DNA of 64,000 nucleotides from Sutterella wadsworthensis (GCF_003315195.1 NZ_QNRV01000006.1:1-64000), one strand, 5' to 3'. Counted from the stretch's first letter, positions 17,798 through 27,580 are shown. Translations and numbers: made by a program. Notes: a model not told the origin generated them from the letters alone.

Positions 17798-18676
17798 CTA
17801 GCCGTTGAGCGACCGCGACATGCGCTGAATGATGATGAAACCCGCCAGCATGCACGCCAGTGCGCATCCCGCCACAATGCGGCCGGCAGGATCATTCACC
17901 AGAAAAAGCAGCTGCGAGGGATTGAGAAATGCCTGCAGCCCCAAAATGAAGACCGGCAGCAGACAAAGCACTCGAGCCGATGCACGGCTCTCCGAGGTAA
18001 GCGCTTTGAGCTTTCGGTCGATCGCTCGTCTTTCACGCAGCATCATGGAAAGCGATGCCAGCATTGGACTGAGTGCAGAACCGGTTTCACGATTGAGCGC
18101 CAGCACCTCGCAAAAAAAGTCAACGTCCGGATCGTCGAGTTCATCTGCAAAATTGCCGAGCGCTTCACGAAACGGCAGACCCACTTTCATCTCTCGGCAG
18201 AGTTTGAGGACGCGCCTGCCAAATTCATCGTCATAGGCCTCCCCTAAGATTTTGAGCGCACGGTCAACCGGAATGCCTGCTTGAATGGATCTCGTGAAAT
18301 TGTCGACCGCCTCTGGAAACCTTGAAAGAAAAGCTCTTCGCGCGCGATCAAGACGCCATCTGCGAACGATGATCCAGGAGGCAGCGCCAACCATGACGAG
18401 CAGAAGCACTTCAGCTGCGATGCTCAGCTTGAGAAACCATCCCAACAGAAGTGCCCCCATCATCACGAGGATCGTCGCCTGACATTCCGGCTGCCGCAGA
18501 AATGCTGCCAGCTGCGCATTCTTCGCTAAGCGGTTGTTGGCTCCCCCTAATCCCGACATCGCTGCAAGACGTGCTTCAACTGCCCCGCTTCTTTCCCGGG
18601 TAGAGAACACCGCATAGACGAGGACCACCAGCACTAAAAGACCGATAAAGATAAGCGCGGCAAACTCTTTGGTCAT
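17798..18676 (-). CDS. tadB: TadB, inner-membrane platform protein
   Basis: A 292-residue T2SSF-domain protein and partner of TadC. There is an N-terminal membrane anchor, two central hydrophobic segments, the T2SSF signature GIPVDRALKILGEAYDDEF near residue 135, and a C-terminal hydrophobic segment (GRIVAGCALACMLAGFIII). Its ATG overlaps the tadA stop as ATGA at 18673-18676, so the two are translationally coupled. Confidence 0.87.
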   Translation of the reverse strand: MTKEFAALIFIGLLVLVVLVYAVFSTRERSGAVEARLAAMSGLGGANNRLAKNAQLAAFLRQPECQATILVMMGALLLGWFLKLSIAAEVLLLVMVGAASWIIVRRWRLDRARRAFLSRFPEAVDNFTRSIQAGIPVDRALKILGEAYDDEFGRRVLKLCREMKVGLPFREALGNFADELDDPDVDFFCEVLALNRETGSALSPMLASLSMMLRERRAIDRKLKALTSESRASARVLCLLPVFILGLQAFLNPSQLLFLVNDPAGRIVAGCALACMLAGFIIIQRMSRSLNG

Positions 18677-19947
18677 AATCCGAGCACCTCGCACGCCTGA
18701 TCGTACTCACCGGAAACCTTGAGCTTCTCCACAAATCCAGGCTCGCGCGGAGACGCACGGTAGTATTGGCCGCCGGCACCGTCTGCCGCATGTTTGAAAG
18801 AGAAGAAAGGCAAAGCAATCACATCGCGTCCGGTTTCATCCGCCGTAATTTCCGACACTGCGGTGATGCGGCGCATGCCGCGGCCATCGCGCTCTACTTG
18901 GACGAGAAGATCAAGAGCGCTTGCGAGCTGACGGCGGATCAGTGAACTCGACATCTGATTGGCGCCCATATTGAGCATGTTTTCCAGACGCAGAAGCGCA
19001 TCCGCAGGACTGTTGGCGTGAATCGTTGACAAAGAGCCGTCATGGCCGGTATTCATGGCCTGAAGCATGTCGAAAGCCTCTACGCCGCGAACCTCACCCA
19101 CAAGGATTCGATCCGGACGCATACGCAGCGCATTCTTCAGAAGATCTCGCTGCGTTACTTCGCCCTTTCCTTCCAAAGATGCCGGTCGGGTTTCAAGCCG
19201 AACGACAAAAGGCTGATCGAGTCGGAGTTCTGCCGCATCCTCAATGGTGACGATGCGTTCATCACGCGCAATGTGCTGAGAAAGCGCATTGAGCATTGTG
19301 GTTTTGCCTGAACCCGTGCCGCCCGAGACAAGAATATTGAGACGGGCTCTAGCCGCAATCTTTAGAAACTGCGCAATCTCACCGGTCATTGCGCCTCTAG
19401 CCGCGAGTTCATCAAGACTCATGACAAGACGAGAGAACTTACGGATAGAGATGCAGATGCCGTTGAGACAAAGCGGCGGCGCAATGATGTTGACTCGACT
19501 GCCGTCAGCCAAACGAGCATCCACCATCGGCGACGATTCATCAATGCGTCGGCCGACGGCGCTCGTGATGCGCTGCGCCAGATTGAGCAGATGTTCGGCA
19601 TTGCGGAATCGAATCGAAGTGAGCTCAAGCTTGCCTCGGCGCTCCACGAGCACCTGATCAGGGCCGTTGATCAAAACATCCGTCACTTCCGGATCATCAA
19701 TGGCACCTTGAATCGGCCCGAGCCGGATCATGTCGTTGACGATTTCACGGGTAAGAAGCCGCTGTTCATGGCCGTTCAGAAAGAGCCGCTCCGTCTGCAC
19801 CGCGTTGGCGATGGTTCTTGCAACCTGCTCTTCGAGCTCCTCGGGCTTCATATGAAGCGCTGCCTCCGCGTCGATACGTTCGACGATGAGGCTTCTCAAG
19901 CGCGCATAGACGCCCTGATCAACATTGACCTGTTCCACTACTTCCAT
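18673..19947 (-). CDS. tadA: TadA/CpaF secretion ATPase
   Basis: A 424-residue hexameric ATPase of the type II/IV secretion family that powers Flp pilus assembly and probably retraction. The N-terminal domain includes [19 protein letters not shown]. The Walker A motif is [16 protein letters not shown] near residue 222, the Asp box is [14 protein letters not shown], Walker B is [13 protein letters not shown], and the His box is [13 protein letters not shown]. It overlaps tadZ by 10 bp upstream and tadB by 4 bp downstream. All catalytic motifs appear intact. Confidence 0.95.
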   Translation of the reverse strand: MEVVEQVNVDQGVYARLRSLIVERIDAEAALHMKPEELEEQVARTIANAVQTERLFLNGHEQRLLTREIVNDMIRLGPIQGAIDDPEVTDVLINGPDQVLVERRGKLELTSIRFRNAEHLLNLAQRITSAVGRRIDESSPMVDARLADGSRVNIIAPPLCLNGICISIRKFSRLVMSLDELAARGAMTGEIAQFLKIAARARLNILVSGGTGSGKTTMLNALSQHIARDERIVTIEDAAELRLDQPFVVRLETRPASLEGKGEVTQRDLLKNALRMRPDRILVGEVRGVEAFDMLQAMNTGHDGSLSTIHANSPADALLRLENMLNMGANQMSSSLIRRQLASALDLLVQVERDGRGMRRITAVSEITADETGRDVIALPFFSFKHAADGAGGQYYRASPREPGFVEKLKVSGEYDQACEVLGL

Positions 19948-21107
19948 AGCCTGCTCCAGAAGGATGCGCCGGCCGCGTTGAGTTCAGCGCCGGACTGCAG
20001 TGCGGCAGTTACGGGAGTAAGCGTCTTTTTGAAAGCATTATTGCCAGAGAGCCACTTCAGCGGCTCAATCAGATTCTCGCCGAGCGACTTCACAAACGGC
20101 ACTTCTGCGGCGAACTTCGTATTGAGGTATTTGGCTGCTTCTTCTGTTTTGACGGTATCGGAGGCGTTGCGATGATTGAAGATCCACCATACCTTGCCTT
20201 CGGGCTTCACATCTGCAAGCAAGGTGCTGATGGTCTGTGCACACCGCATGGAGGTAAAAGTATTGGCTGCAACCGGCAAAATGAAGTCCGCCTGCGCCGC
20301 CAGACTTCTGGCATAAGGCGTCGACACTGGAATGCGCCAGATTTGCCAGGGTGCCTGTCGCGCCAATTCGCGCACCAGTCGGCTGCAGTCGGTCACGCGC
20401 TGTCCGCTCCCGAAAGGTTCATAGCCGTCGAGCAGCTTAAGTCCCTTACGCGGTTCAACCAGCGACTGGTTGACCAATACGGCATCCAATCTGTCCTGAG
20501 CCTGCAGCATCTTGGGCAGACTGCCGGGAACATCAACCCCAAGATATGACCCCACGCTCGGCATCAGAAGTCCTGCGTCAACCACAATCACAGGGTCCGT
20601 TTGAGCGAGTTCGGCAGCAAGCACCGTTGCCGTCGTGCCCGCACCAATGCCGTAGCCTGCCCCAAAAACGGCAATCACGCGGCCGCCAACAGGCGCTTCC
20701 TGTTCCTGCTGCGGTTCAAGCGAAGCTTTAACGCCGTAAGCGATTTCTTCGGGTGCTGTCGTGAGCGGATAGTAATCTGTCGCGCCGGCTCGTTTGAGCT
20801 GATGATAGAAAACGACAGAGCTCTCACGACCGAGAAGAATCAGTGAAGTTCCCGCATCAAGATGCTTGGCAAGCGCTTTCACCGCCTCAATAAGGTCTCC
20901 CGAAGCAGGGAGCTCTATCACCACGGTCTTAAGCTGCGCAAAGTTCGTGTTCTGAATGATGTTGGCCCAGACAAAAGCGCCGTGCGTCTGCTGAACGACG
21001 TCAATGCCGTTTTCGGCAAGCTTCGCGGCAAGCGCTTCAGCCGTACGCGGATCGGAAACAAAAAGACCCGCCGGGACGCCGCGACGATTAAGAATAGTGT
21101 TCGTCAT
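19938..21107 (-). CDS. tadZ: TadZ/CpaE-like localisation protein with degenerate P-loop
   Basis: A 389-residue MinD/ParA-superfamily protein that positions the Tad apparatus at the pole in studied species. It has an N-terminal receiver-like domain (residues about 1-130) followed by an ATPase-like fold. The expected deviant Walker A (KGGxGxGKT) reads GAGYGIGAGTTATVLAAELA: both lysines are missing, so ATP hydrolysis is doubtful. VIVVDAGLLMPSVGSYLG corresponds to the switch region. Atypical Walker motifs are known in some TadZ proteins. It overlaps tadA by 10 bp. Confidence 0.8.
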   Translation of the reverse strand: MTNTILNRRGVPAGLFVSDPRTAEALAAKLAENGIDVVQQTHGAFVWANIIQNTNFAQLKTVVIELPASGDLIEAVKALAKHLDAGTSLILLGRESSVVFYHQLKRAGATDYYPLTTAPEEIAYGVKASLEPQQEQEAPVGGRVIAVFGAGYGIGAGTTATVLAAELAQTDPVIVVDAGLLMPSVGSYLGVDVPGSLPKMLQAQDRLDAVLVNQSLVEPRKGLKLLDGYEPFGSGQRVTDCSRLVRELARQAPWQIWRIPVSTPYARSLAAQADFILPVAANTFTSMRCAQTISTLLADVKPEGKVWWIFNHRNASDTVKTEEAAKYLNTKFAAEVPFVKSLGENLIEPLKWLSGNNAFKKTLTPVTAALQSGAELNAAGASFWSRLWK

Positions 21108-21122
21108 GTGCTTTGCTCCCGA

Positions 21123-21725
21123 TTACTTGGACTTGCCGCCGCCCGCTTCGAGTGAAACATCACCGAAGGGCCGCACGGATCCGCGCTGATAACGATCCAC
21201 TGCGCCGATCGCGGCCTGCGGATTGGGATCACCCAAAGCTCTGGGCGTTTCGAGATCGCTCGGCACTGCTGCCTGCTGAGCCAGATTGCGGGCTGTGGCG
21301 TGAGCGAAGTTGTCTGACACCGCCTGTGCATTCCACCAGCGGTAAGCCGAAACTTTGGGATCGCGGACAGTCACAGCGAGGCCCAAATGCGCGATAAAGT
21401 CGCGCTCAACCTTAACGATGTCGCCTGGTGCGGTCCGCATTTTGATGAAATCCAGCACAGACCGCAGGGTTTCATCACTGGGGGCCAATGAGTAGGAGAC
21501 AACGATCACCCGATCTCGTCCCGCCGTTTCTGCGAGCAGCGGCTCAACCTGTGTATGGAGTTCGGCCGCTACATCAGCAGGATCAATCACCACCACTTGA
21601 TCAGCTCTCGCTTCAAATGCTGGAGCCCTGCCGGAAGGAACGGTCGTCGTAACGCTCGTGCAGGCACTTAAAAGGGCTGCGGCACCGAGCAGGAAAAGAA
21701 TTTGTATATTGCGGATTCGGTTCAT
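21123..21725 (-). CDS. CpaD/RcpB-like Tad lipoprotein
   Basis: A 200-residue lipoprotein: signal sequence followed by LLSACTS (Cys about 22). Position between the secretin and TadZ, size, and the pattern of a central conserved region with VSYSLAPSDETL match CpaD/RcpB, an outer-membrane partner of the Tad secretin. I chose ATG 21725 because GGAGAG lies 8 nt upstream. The C terminus is Gly/Ser-rich. Family assignment rests mainly on context. Confidence 0.68.
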   Translation of the reverse strand: MNRIRNIQILFLLGAAALLSACTSVTTTVPSGRAPAFEARADQVVVIDPADVAAELHTQVEPLLAETAGRDRVIVVSYSLAPSDETLRSVLDFIKMRTAPGDIVKVERDFIAHLGLAVTVRDPKVSAYRWWNAQAVSDNFAHATARNLAQQAAVPSDLETPRALGDPNPQAAIGAVDRYQRGSVRPFGDVSLEAGGGKSK

Positions 21726-21750
21726 TACAGACTCTCCAACGCTCATCGCC

Positions 21751-23316
21751 TTAATAGATGAATTCGCTCACCAGATCCGCGGGCGAAGTTTTCCCCGATG
21801 GAGCTGAGGCGGATGGCTGCGGCTTAACAACCGGCGCACTGTCGAGTCGGTACTTTTCAGAAATAAACGACGGCTTACGCGCCGTTTTGAGCGCCGTACC
21901 GCTCGACACCTGAGGATCGGCATCCATGAAGTAGCGCTCAAAGATAGTGGGCACATACATCTCTTCGTTGGGAATGGTGTAGGGCTCTCCGCTCGGCGTG
22001 CTGATGTACGCTGTAGCGACAATGACGAGCTCGGTTTCACCGCGTTCAAAAGCCTTGGAACGTGCAAGTGCCCCGATAATCGGCAGATCAGCAATGCCAG
22101 GAATTTTGTTGACGGTATTGCTGAAGTCATTTTTGAGAAGCCCAGCAATGGCAAAACTCTGACCCGAAGCGAGTTCAATCGTGCTTTCGGCTCTTCTGAC
22201 AATGAAACCAGGCTGCGTTGATCCCATAAACTGGATGCCGTTGCTGTCAGAGCGCTCCGATACCTCAGGGCGCAGCCGCAGACTGATGCGGTTTCCAGAG
22301 AGAATCGTCGGCGTAATGGAAAGCAGTACGCCGTAGTCCTTGAACTCAATGTCAAATCCGCCGTCACCGTCAGAAGACTGGAACGGAATCTGACCGCCGG
22401 CCAAGAAGGAAGCCGTTTCACCGGAAACCACCGTCAAGTTCGGTTCCGCCAAAATGGATACGAGTTCCTCACTGGCCATGGCGTCAAAAAGACTGCCAAA
22501 AGTAAATCGTGCGGCCATCGTGGCCGGATCAAACAGATGTCCAAGTGAATTGTTGGGATTGGAAATGATGGGATTATCGGCAGAACCAAAGGTAATGCCG
22601 CCCCGACTTCCTGAATAGCTGCCCTTCCATTTGAAGCCGAGCTGATCGGAAAGCTTGCGATTGACTTCGGCAAACCGTACGCGCACCGTCACCTGATTAG
22701 GCGTCGTTACGGTGAGCTGATTGATGATTTTGCCGATACGTGCGCCAAGCGTTCCAGTACCGGTAGCAGCACCAGACTTTTCCTGCTGGCCTTCCTGTCC
22801 CGCAGCCGACACATCAGCCGCCGCCATCTGCGCTTGCTGGGGATTAACCTGCAGCATGGCATCGAGGAAAGCCACGACATTGGCGGCTTCCTGGGCGGTC
22901 TCCACCTTTCCTCGCACAGCAACACCGTCATTGAGTGCCACGAGCTGAAGCTTCAGTTTCGGGAACGACGACTTAAGCGCCATTTCCATGGAAGACACGT
23001 CGTAAGCCACTTCCACAAGTCCGTTGTAAAGCGTGCGGCCATCAGTACCGAGCACCATCAATGACGTTTTGCCGGGATAGCTGCCGAAAACGACCACTTT
23101 ACGGTTGCCGACAACCTGATAGCTCGCAATAGAGGGCTGAGCGACAAACACAGCACCAATCTGTTCATTGAAGGAGAGCGCTTTACCTTGATAAAGCGAT
23201 ACGGACATGTGCGCGTCTGGCGCATGCTGCTGCGGAGCAGCCGTGAGCGCGCCCGCAGCAGTGAGCAAAAATGCAGAAGCAAGTACGCACGTACGCAGTC
23301 TAGAGAATGGAGGCAT
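21751..23316 (-). CDS. rcpA: RcpA/CpaC secretin of the Tad system
   Basis: A 521-residue outer-membrane channel for the Flp pilus. A signal peptide ends at about residue 28. The N-terminal BON/N0-like region includes YQGKALSFNEQIGAVFVAQP and YPGKTSLMVLG, and the C-terminal secretin domain contains SILAEPNLTVVSGETASFLAGGQIP, LRPEVSERSD and ELVIVATAYI. The ATG at 23316 has AGGT 9 nt before it. The 56-nt gap from rcpC is one of the larger in the operon but shows no terminator. Confidence 0.92.
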   Translation of the reverse strand: MPPFSRLRTCVLASAFLLTAAGALTAAPQQHAPDAHMSVSLYQGKALSFNEQIGAVFVAQPSIASYQVVGNRKVVVFGSYPGKTSLMVLGTDGRTLYNGLVEVAYDVSSMEMALKSSFPKLKLQLVALNDGVAVRGKVETAQEAANVVAFLDAMLQVNPQQAQMAAADVSAAGQEGQQEKSGAATGTGTLGARIGKIINQLTVTTPNQVTVRVRFAEVNRKLSDQLGFKWKGSYSGSRGGITFGSADNPIISNPNNSLGHLFDPATMAARFTFGSLFDAMASEELVSILAEPNLTVVSGETASFLAGGQIPFQSSDGDGGFDIEFKDYGVLLSITPTILSGNRISLRLRPEVSERSDSNGIQFMGSTQPGFIVRRAESTIELASGQSFAIAGLLKNDFSNTVNKIPGIADLPIIGALARSKAFERGETELVIVATAYISTPSGEPYTIPNEEMYVPTIFERYFMDADPQVSSGTALKTARKPSFISEKYRLDSAPVVKPQPSASAPSGKTSPADLVSEFIY

Positions 23317-23372
23317 GTTCAATACCTGAAGAAAATATGTCGGGATTTCTATTTCTGAAATACGGAGTCGCT

Positions 23373-24260
23373 TTACTGCTGCGGAGGTTCAGTCGATGAC
23401 CCATAGAAGGTCTTTACCTTTACGGCCGCTGGAGGCGTTTTGTCGCTGCGGCTCGGGATAATTTCAGCGAGTTTGGTGAGCTCCTTTTCTGGAAGCCCCG
23501 TCTGAACGGCCTCACCGCTCTGACTGTTGCGCAGACTGAGCGAAAGCTGGCCGTTGCTTCTCGCAACGGTCAAAAGCTCGACATCTTTGGGCGTTACTTC
23601 GAGCGTTACGGTGCCCTTGCGGTTGATATTCGCCGGCGTGCTGCTTCGTACCATTCTCGGGTCGGAGCTTTGCGAATCCGCTCCAAACCCCTTGGGTTCA
23701 ATCGTGTGGTCAACCGCGATCACGCGCAGGTTATGCAGCAGCGTCCGCGCCACGTCAAAGTTTTTCTGACTGGCAAATGCGCGGCTCTTCTGCGGATCAG
23801 TCTGCGCCGCCAGAATGACGTCAACCCGGTTGCCCGGACGAAGAAGCCCAGCTCCGCCCGTCACCATATCGACTTCAATGGTGAAAGCTCGCATGCCCGG
23901 GGCGAGGACTGCCGCGACGAATTCAGGATCCGTACGAGCCAATAATGCCGAAGGTGAAATAACCTCACCGGCCTTGATGGGCTTAAGGACTAAGGCGCCG
24001 GACAAATCCTGCGATTCGTTTTGAACAAAAGTGTCTTTTGCCGCACTCTGAGCAACTGCCGTCCACTCGATGTCTCGCGCGGAAAGGAAACTCCCCGGAG
24101 AAAGGTTCGCCGCAGCGCGAGCTACGGAAACTTGAGCTTTATTTTCGGAAACGACCGGTGCGGCCGCTTCTTTCTGGACGGCCTTTGTCGGGAGCAGCAT
24201 AATGCCGGCCGCAACGGCAAGCGCAACAATAACTACTCCGACCAAAAATTTTATCTTCAT
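23373..24260 (-). CDS. rcpC: RcpC/CpaB pilus assembly protein
   Basis: A 295-residue protein with an N-terminal membrane anchor and a SAF domain near residues 50-115 (ANLSPGSFLSARDIEW, KPIKAGEVISPSALL). It is followed by the RcpC-type beta-clip (TGGAGLLRPGNRVDVILAAQ). It stabilises or associates with the secretin in the periplasm. It starts 2 nt after the tadV stop. Confidence 0.9.
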   Translation of the reverse strand: MKIKFLVGVVIVALAVAAGIMLLPTKAVQKEAAAPVVSENKAQVSVARAAANLSPGSFLSARDIEWTAVAQSAAKDTFVQNESQDLSGALVLKPIKAGEVISPSALLARTDPEFVAAVLAPGMRAFTIEVDMVTGGAGLLRPGNRVDVILAAQTDPQKSRAFASQKNFDVARTLLHNLRVIAVDHTIEPKGFGADSQSSDPRMVRSSTPANINRKGTVTLEVTPKDVELLTVARSNGQLSLSLRNSQSGEAVQTGLPEKELTKLAEIIPSRSDKTPPAAVKVKTFYGSSTEPPQQ

Positions 24261-24262
24261 TT

Positions 24263-24697
24263 CTAGACCATGTGAGTAAGCATCAAAAGGAGTGACAGAC
24301 TGACGGCGACGCCATAAGGAATTTCAGTCGTCCTGCGGGTTCTGACTAAATTCAGGCAGAGATATAAAAGTGCAAGTACGCCTCCGGCCCAAGCTGTTAT
24401 GAGCAGCAAATCCAGTGTTCTTGCGGATGTCCAAAGCGCAGCTGCGGCCAAAAGCTTGATATCTCCCGCGCCGATCAGCCCGAGGTACGCCGAAACTGGG
24501 AATCCTACGAGCAGAATTGAAATACACCCCAGCCATCCGGCCTGCAGCGGACTGCCGCCGATCCATGCGTCAACGACAGCCGTTAGACCGAGCAGAACGG
24601 CCGCAGCATTTGGAATCTCCCGTTTGGTCAAATCACTCCAACTTGCCCAAACAAGGACCGCCATTGCTGCGGCAGCGAGAACCGTGCTATTTGCCAC
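24263..24697 (-). CDS. tadV: TadV/CpaA prepilin peptidase
   Basis: A 144-residue A24-family aspartic peptidase that cleaves Flp and the pseudopilins. The two catalytic aspartates are in WSDLTKREIPN and GAGDIKLLA, the GxGD motif. Four to five membrane segments are visible. I chose the GTG at 24697, which overlaps the flp stop by 11 bp; a longer open frame to 24754 lies entirely inside flp. Confidence 0.87.
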   Translation of the reverse strand: MANSTVLAAAAMAVLVWASWSDLTKREIPNAAAVLLGLTAVVDAWIGGSPLQAGWLGCISILLVGFPVSAYLGLIGAGDIKLLAAAALWTSARTLDLLLITAWAGGVLALLYLCLNLVRTRRTTEIPYGVAVSLSLLLMLTHMV

Positions 24698-24881
24698 CTT
24701 GCGTCGGCAGATGGTCAACGATGCCTTTGAAGAGATCGCTGATCGCCGTTGCAAGCGGGCCGTCGGAAGAGACGAGCGCGCCGATTACGATCGCCACACC
24801 GGCGGCAAGAATGCCGTATTCGATGGCAGTCACGCCGCGGCGGCTGCGAATGAAAAGACGAATGCGTTCAATGAATGTCAT
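24687..24881 (-). CDS. flp: Flp major pilin
   Basis: A 64-residue prepilin. After a 17-residue basic leader, RRGVTAIEYGILAAGVAIVIGAL shows cleavage after Gly and the conserved Glu at position 5 with the adjacent Tyr, diagnostic of Flp pilins. The ATG at 24881 has AAAGGA 7 nt upstream. It is the first gene of the tad operon proper, and only 22 nt separate it from the stop of the upstream autotransporter, with no visible terminator. Confidence 0.93.
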   Translation of the reverse strand: MTFIERIRLFIRSRRGVTAIEYGILAAGVAIVIGALVSSDGPLATAISDLFKGIVDHLPTQGGK

Positions 24882-24903
24882 GATGCGTCCTTTGGTCGGA
24901 AAA

Positions 24904-27576
24904 TCAGAAGTGGTAAGAGGCGCTGGTCGAAAGCTTGTAGGCTTGACGATCCTGTGAGCCGTCGACATAGGTGCCATACAAGCTGTAGTCGTAGTTGTCG
25001 CCTTTGAGGCTCAACCCAAGATCAATGCGCATGAGTGTCCGGTCGGCGAAGGTGAAGGTGTAATTCGTCGTTTCGCCAAGGGCCGATGAACTGGCATCAA
25101 GCGTTCGGTCGCCGAATATGCGAGCCCAGGAAAATCCGAGCACAGGAGATGCAACACCCCACCGAGTCTTGTAATTGCCTTCCCAATTCAAGCCCACCGG
25201 CACCATAACCGTAGAGCTTGTCGCACCTGGACGAGCCTTGATACCCGGCCCAGCGTCATACTCCTCGCCTTTAAGATGGAAGAACTCTGCACCCACAAAC
25301 GGATAGACAATGGTTTCTCCGAGCAGCACACCGACTGAAGCACGGCCGCCGAGGTTGTAGACCCATGTGCTCATATCCGCCTTCGAGCGGCTGTAGTTGT
25401 TAGACACCTCACTTTGCAGGAGTGTCGCAGCTGCGTGCCCATCCAATGTGAATGGTCCCATTCCATAGCGGGCATAGGCCATCAACGTCCATGCGTCGAA
25501 TTCGTCCTTTACGCCGACACTGTCGTTTTTCGTGTTCCCAGAAGAGAACCCGCCCGCGAGGCCTACGCGAACCCCCGAAGCAACCGGCGTATCAAAGCCC
25601 ACCGCAACACCATAGGCATCGCGTTTCACGCGCTGAGTGACTCCGCGTGTCGACGAAGACGCTCCCGCTCGAGAGACGGATGCCGGCAATTCATCAATTT
25701 TGGCCTTGCCGCCGAGTAGCGCCGCCCAAGCGTGCGACTCCGGATCCTTTACCGAAGCCATACTTCTTTGAACGGTTTGAATGACCTCATCCGAAGCATC
25801 GAAAGCCGTCGAATAAACAGCCGCCGCCCCAGCCGGATTCAGCAGCATGTCCGCTTTATTGCCGACCTCAACGATTTGTTCCTTGGTGAACGTTGTGAAA
25901 CTCTTGTTGTTTCCGAGTGCATTCAACACTTCCACGAGATAACGCTCAGTGTCGGATCGATCCGCTTCAGGTTTGCGGTAGGCCTCTTCGAACATCGCTG
26001 CGGACATCATCGCATCGCCAAAAATGGCTTTGGGCGTTTGAATCTGAGCGATGATCGTTTTGCCGTCATCGTCAAACTTAAAGCCATAGAGCGGATTATC
26101 CGTAAAGATGTTCTCTACCTTCCAAAGCTTATCGGCCTTAACGTGATCGTCCACCACTTTGAGATTTTGCGTATCTTTGGTCAGTCCCTTGATATAGAGC
26201 TGCGAAGTATCGGCTACTGACAGCTTGATAGGATTGCCGTCCAGCGTACTGAAGAAGGGTTCGTTCTCCTCTCCCTTGATCCGCCAATAGCTCCCGGCAA
26301 CCTCCATATCCACTAGAAAGAGAGAACTCGAACCGAATACGATGGCATTTCCATCCGCTGTCGCATCAGAGCCCACTAAAATTTGATTGCTGCCAACCGT
26401 TTGAAACCGCATAGGCACACTCGTATACAAAATTGCCTTTGGCTTCGTCTTGAGTGTCGCCACTGATGCGGTAATCCGCTCTTTAACCAGTGCTTCATCG
26501 GCGTAATCAGCTTCCGTACCGTACTGCGGCCAATTGCCGCCTTTTTTAAAGCGGTCATTGGCGGTATAGGTCAAATGGGAAAGAGCCAGCGTCGTGTAAT
26601 CGGCGAGCTTAAAATTCACATTAGAGCCGAACCCATTTCCCTCTATGGCAGTACCGTCCAATTGGCTGGCTGTAAAGTGGAAATGCGCAAAAGAACCATG
26701 CTGCTCGGTTAAGGACGTTTCAAGCGCGACGCTTCCCAACCACCAAGAAGAAAGGGCAAATTCTGCTGAAGAATCTGTCAACGTTAATTCAGCAACATTC
26801 GTTTCCCGATTTTGAGTAGAGCGATAGTCGTACGCTTCAAAAGGTTTTCCATCGTCATCAATAATGGTTTGCTTCTTGACTGGATTGTTTATCCTTGACT
26901 TAACAATTTTAATTTCATCAGGCCCACCACCCAGAAAGAAATCCGTATTGAGTGTGGAATTCTCCAAAACTAATGTGCCTTCGACCTCCGTCGTCTTGGT
27001 CGTAACAACGGCATTTTTAAGGTGAAGCTCACTATTGGCCGCCAGAGTATCCGAAAGCGCAGCATCCATATTCGTGAGGTATGCCTCGCCGCCATGACGA
27101 GCCACCAGACTCTTCGCTTTCAGTTTGCCCCTTGTTCCAGATTCAGTACCGGCATTCAGAGTACCGCCGCCGTAGGATGTAATTACGGCGTCATTCGTAC
27201 CAACGATAAATTGACCGCCATCACTGACTAAATTGACAGTTTTTTGAAAAATACTGATGTTTTTTCCTGTTGCCTGCGAAAGATCAATTGCGGAGTAGGA
27301 AAAGTCATCTCCATCTTTAATTTTTTGATAGTCATCGTACTCTGATCTGGTGTCATTGCCAAACAGCACCCCCGCCTTCCCTGCTTCAACCGTGAAAACC
27401 TCAGCGGCGGCAGAAGGTGCAATAGTGCTGAAAAAGAGGGCTGCCGAAACAGCAATCGACAGCCGTGTTAAACCTGAGACAACACTATCAGTTGCCGGTA
27501 TAGGTGATAAGAATTTCAACATACTGTGGTTTAGAGCGGAAACGGCGTTGTTTGCGCAAATGAAAACCATTCTCAT
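24904..27576 (-). CDS. Autotransporter (type V secretion) with short passenger
   Basis: Up to 890 residues. A signal sequence (SIAVSAALFFSTIAPSAAA) ends at about residue 59. Residues 60-600 form a beta-rich passenger with repeated strand/turn pattern, suggesting a beta-helix adhesin. From about 640 begins an autotransporter barrel (AWAALLGGKAKI, RDAYGVAVGFDTPV, ARYGMGPFTLDGHAAATLLQ) that ends in LSTSASYHF with terminal Phe. The start is uncertain: ATG 27576 and 27570 have AAGG upstream, but these codons lie inside a Fur-box-like palindrome. ATG 27522 (MLKFLSPIP) would begin a more ordinary signal peptide, without a ribosome binding site. It reads straight into flp with a 22-nt gap. Ligand unknown; adhesion is inference. 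Confidence 0.85.
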   Translation of the reverse strand: MRMVFICANNAVSALNHSMLKFLSPIPATDSVVSGLTRLSIAVSAALFFSTIAPSAAAEVFTVEAGKAGVLFGNDTRSEYDDYQKIKDGDDFSYSAIDLSQATGKNISIFQKTVNLVSDGGQFIVGTNDAVITSYGGGTLNAGTESGTRGKLKAKSLVARHGGEAYLTNMDAALSDTLAANSELHLKNAVVTTKTTEVEGTLVLENSTLNTDFFLGGGPDEIKIVKSRINNPVKKQTIIDDDGKPFEAYDYRSTQNRETNVAELTLTDSSAEFALSSWWLGSVALETSLTEQHGSFAHFHFTASQLDGTAIEGNGFGSNVNFKLADYTTLALSHLTYTANDRFKKGGNWPQYGTEADYADEALVKERITASVATLKTKPKAILYTSVPMRFQTVGSNQILVGSDATADGNAIVFGSSSLFLVDMEVAGSYWRIKGEENEPFFSTLDGNPIKLSVADTSQLYIKGLTKDTQNLKVVDDHVKADKLWKVENIFTDNPLYGFKFDDDGKTIIAQIQTPKAIFGDAMMSAAMFEEAYRKPEADRSDTERYLVEVLNALGNNKSFTTFTKEQIVEVGNKADMLLNPAGAAAVYSTAFDASDEVIQTVQRSMASVKDPESHAWAALLGGKAKIDELPASVSRAGASSSTRGVTQRVKRDAYGVAVGFDTPVASGVRVGLAGGFSSGNTKNDSVGVKDEFDAWTLMAYARYGMGPFTLDGHAAATLLQSEVSNNYSRSKADMSTWVYNLGGRASVGVLLGETIVYPFVGAEFFHLKGEEYDAGPGIKARPGATSSTVMVPVGLNWEGNYKTRWGVASPVLGFSWARIFGDRTLDASSSALGETTNYTFTFADRTLMRIDLGLSLKGDNYDYSLYGTYVDGSQDRQAYKLSTSASYHF

Positions 27577-27580
27577 TTGC
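27556..27580 (-). promoter_or_regulatory. Fur-box-like operator at the autotransporter 5' end
   Basis: A 25-bp imperfect palindrome whose outer 8 bp arms (GCAAATGA and TCATTTGC, read on the minus strand) are exact inverse complements. Its core TGAGAATGGTTTTCA matches most positions of the 7-1-7 Fur consensus TGATAAT-N-ATTATCA. A TATATT with TTGCAG 17 nt further upstream (27586-27615) could be a -10/-35 pair, placing the box near the transcription start, where Fur represses. Iron control is inference from the motif. Confidence 0.6.
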
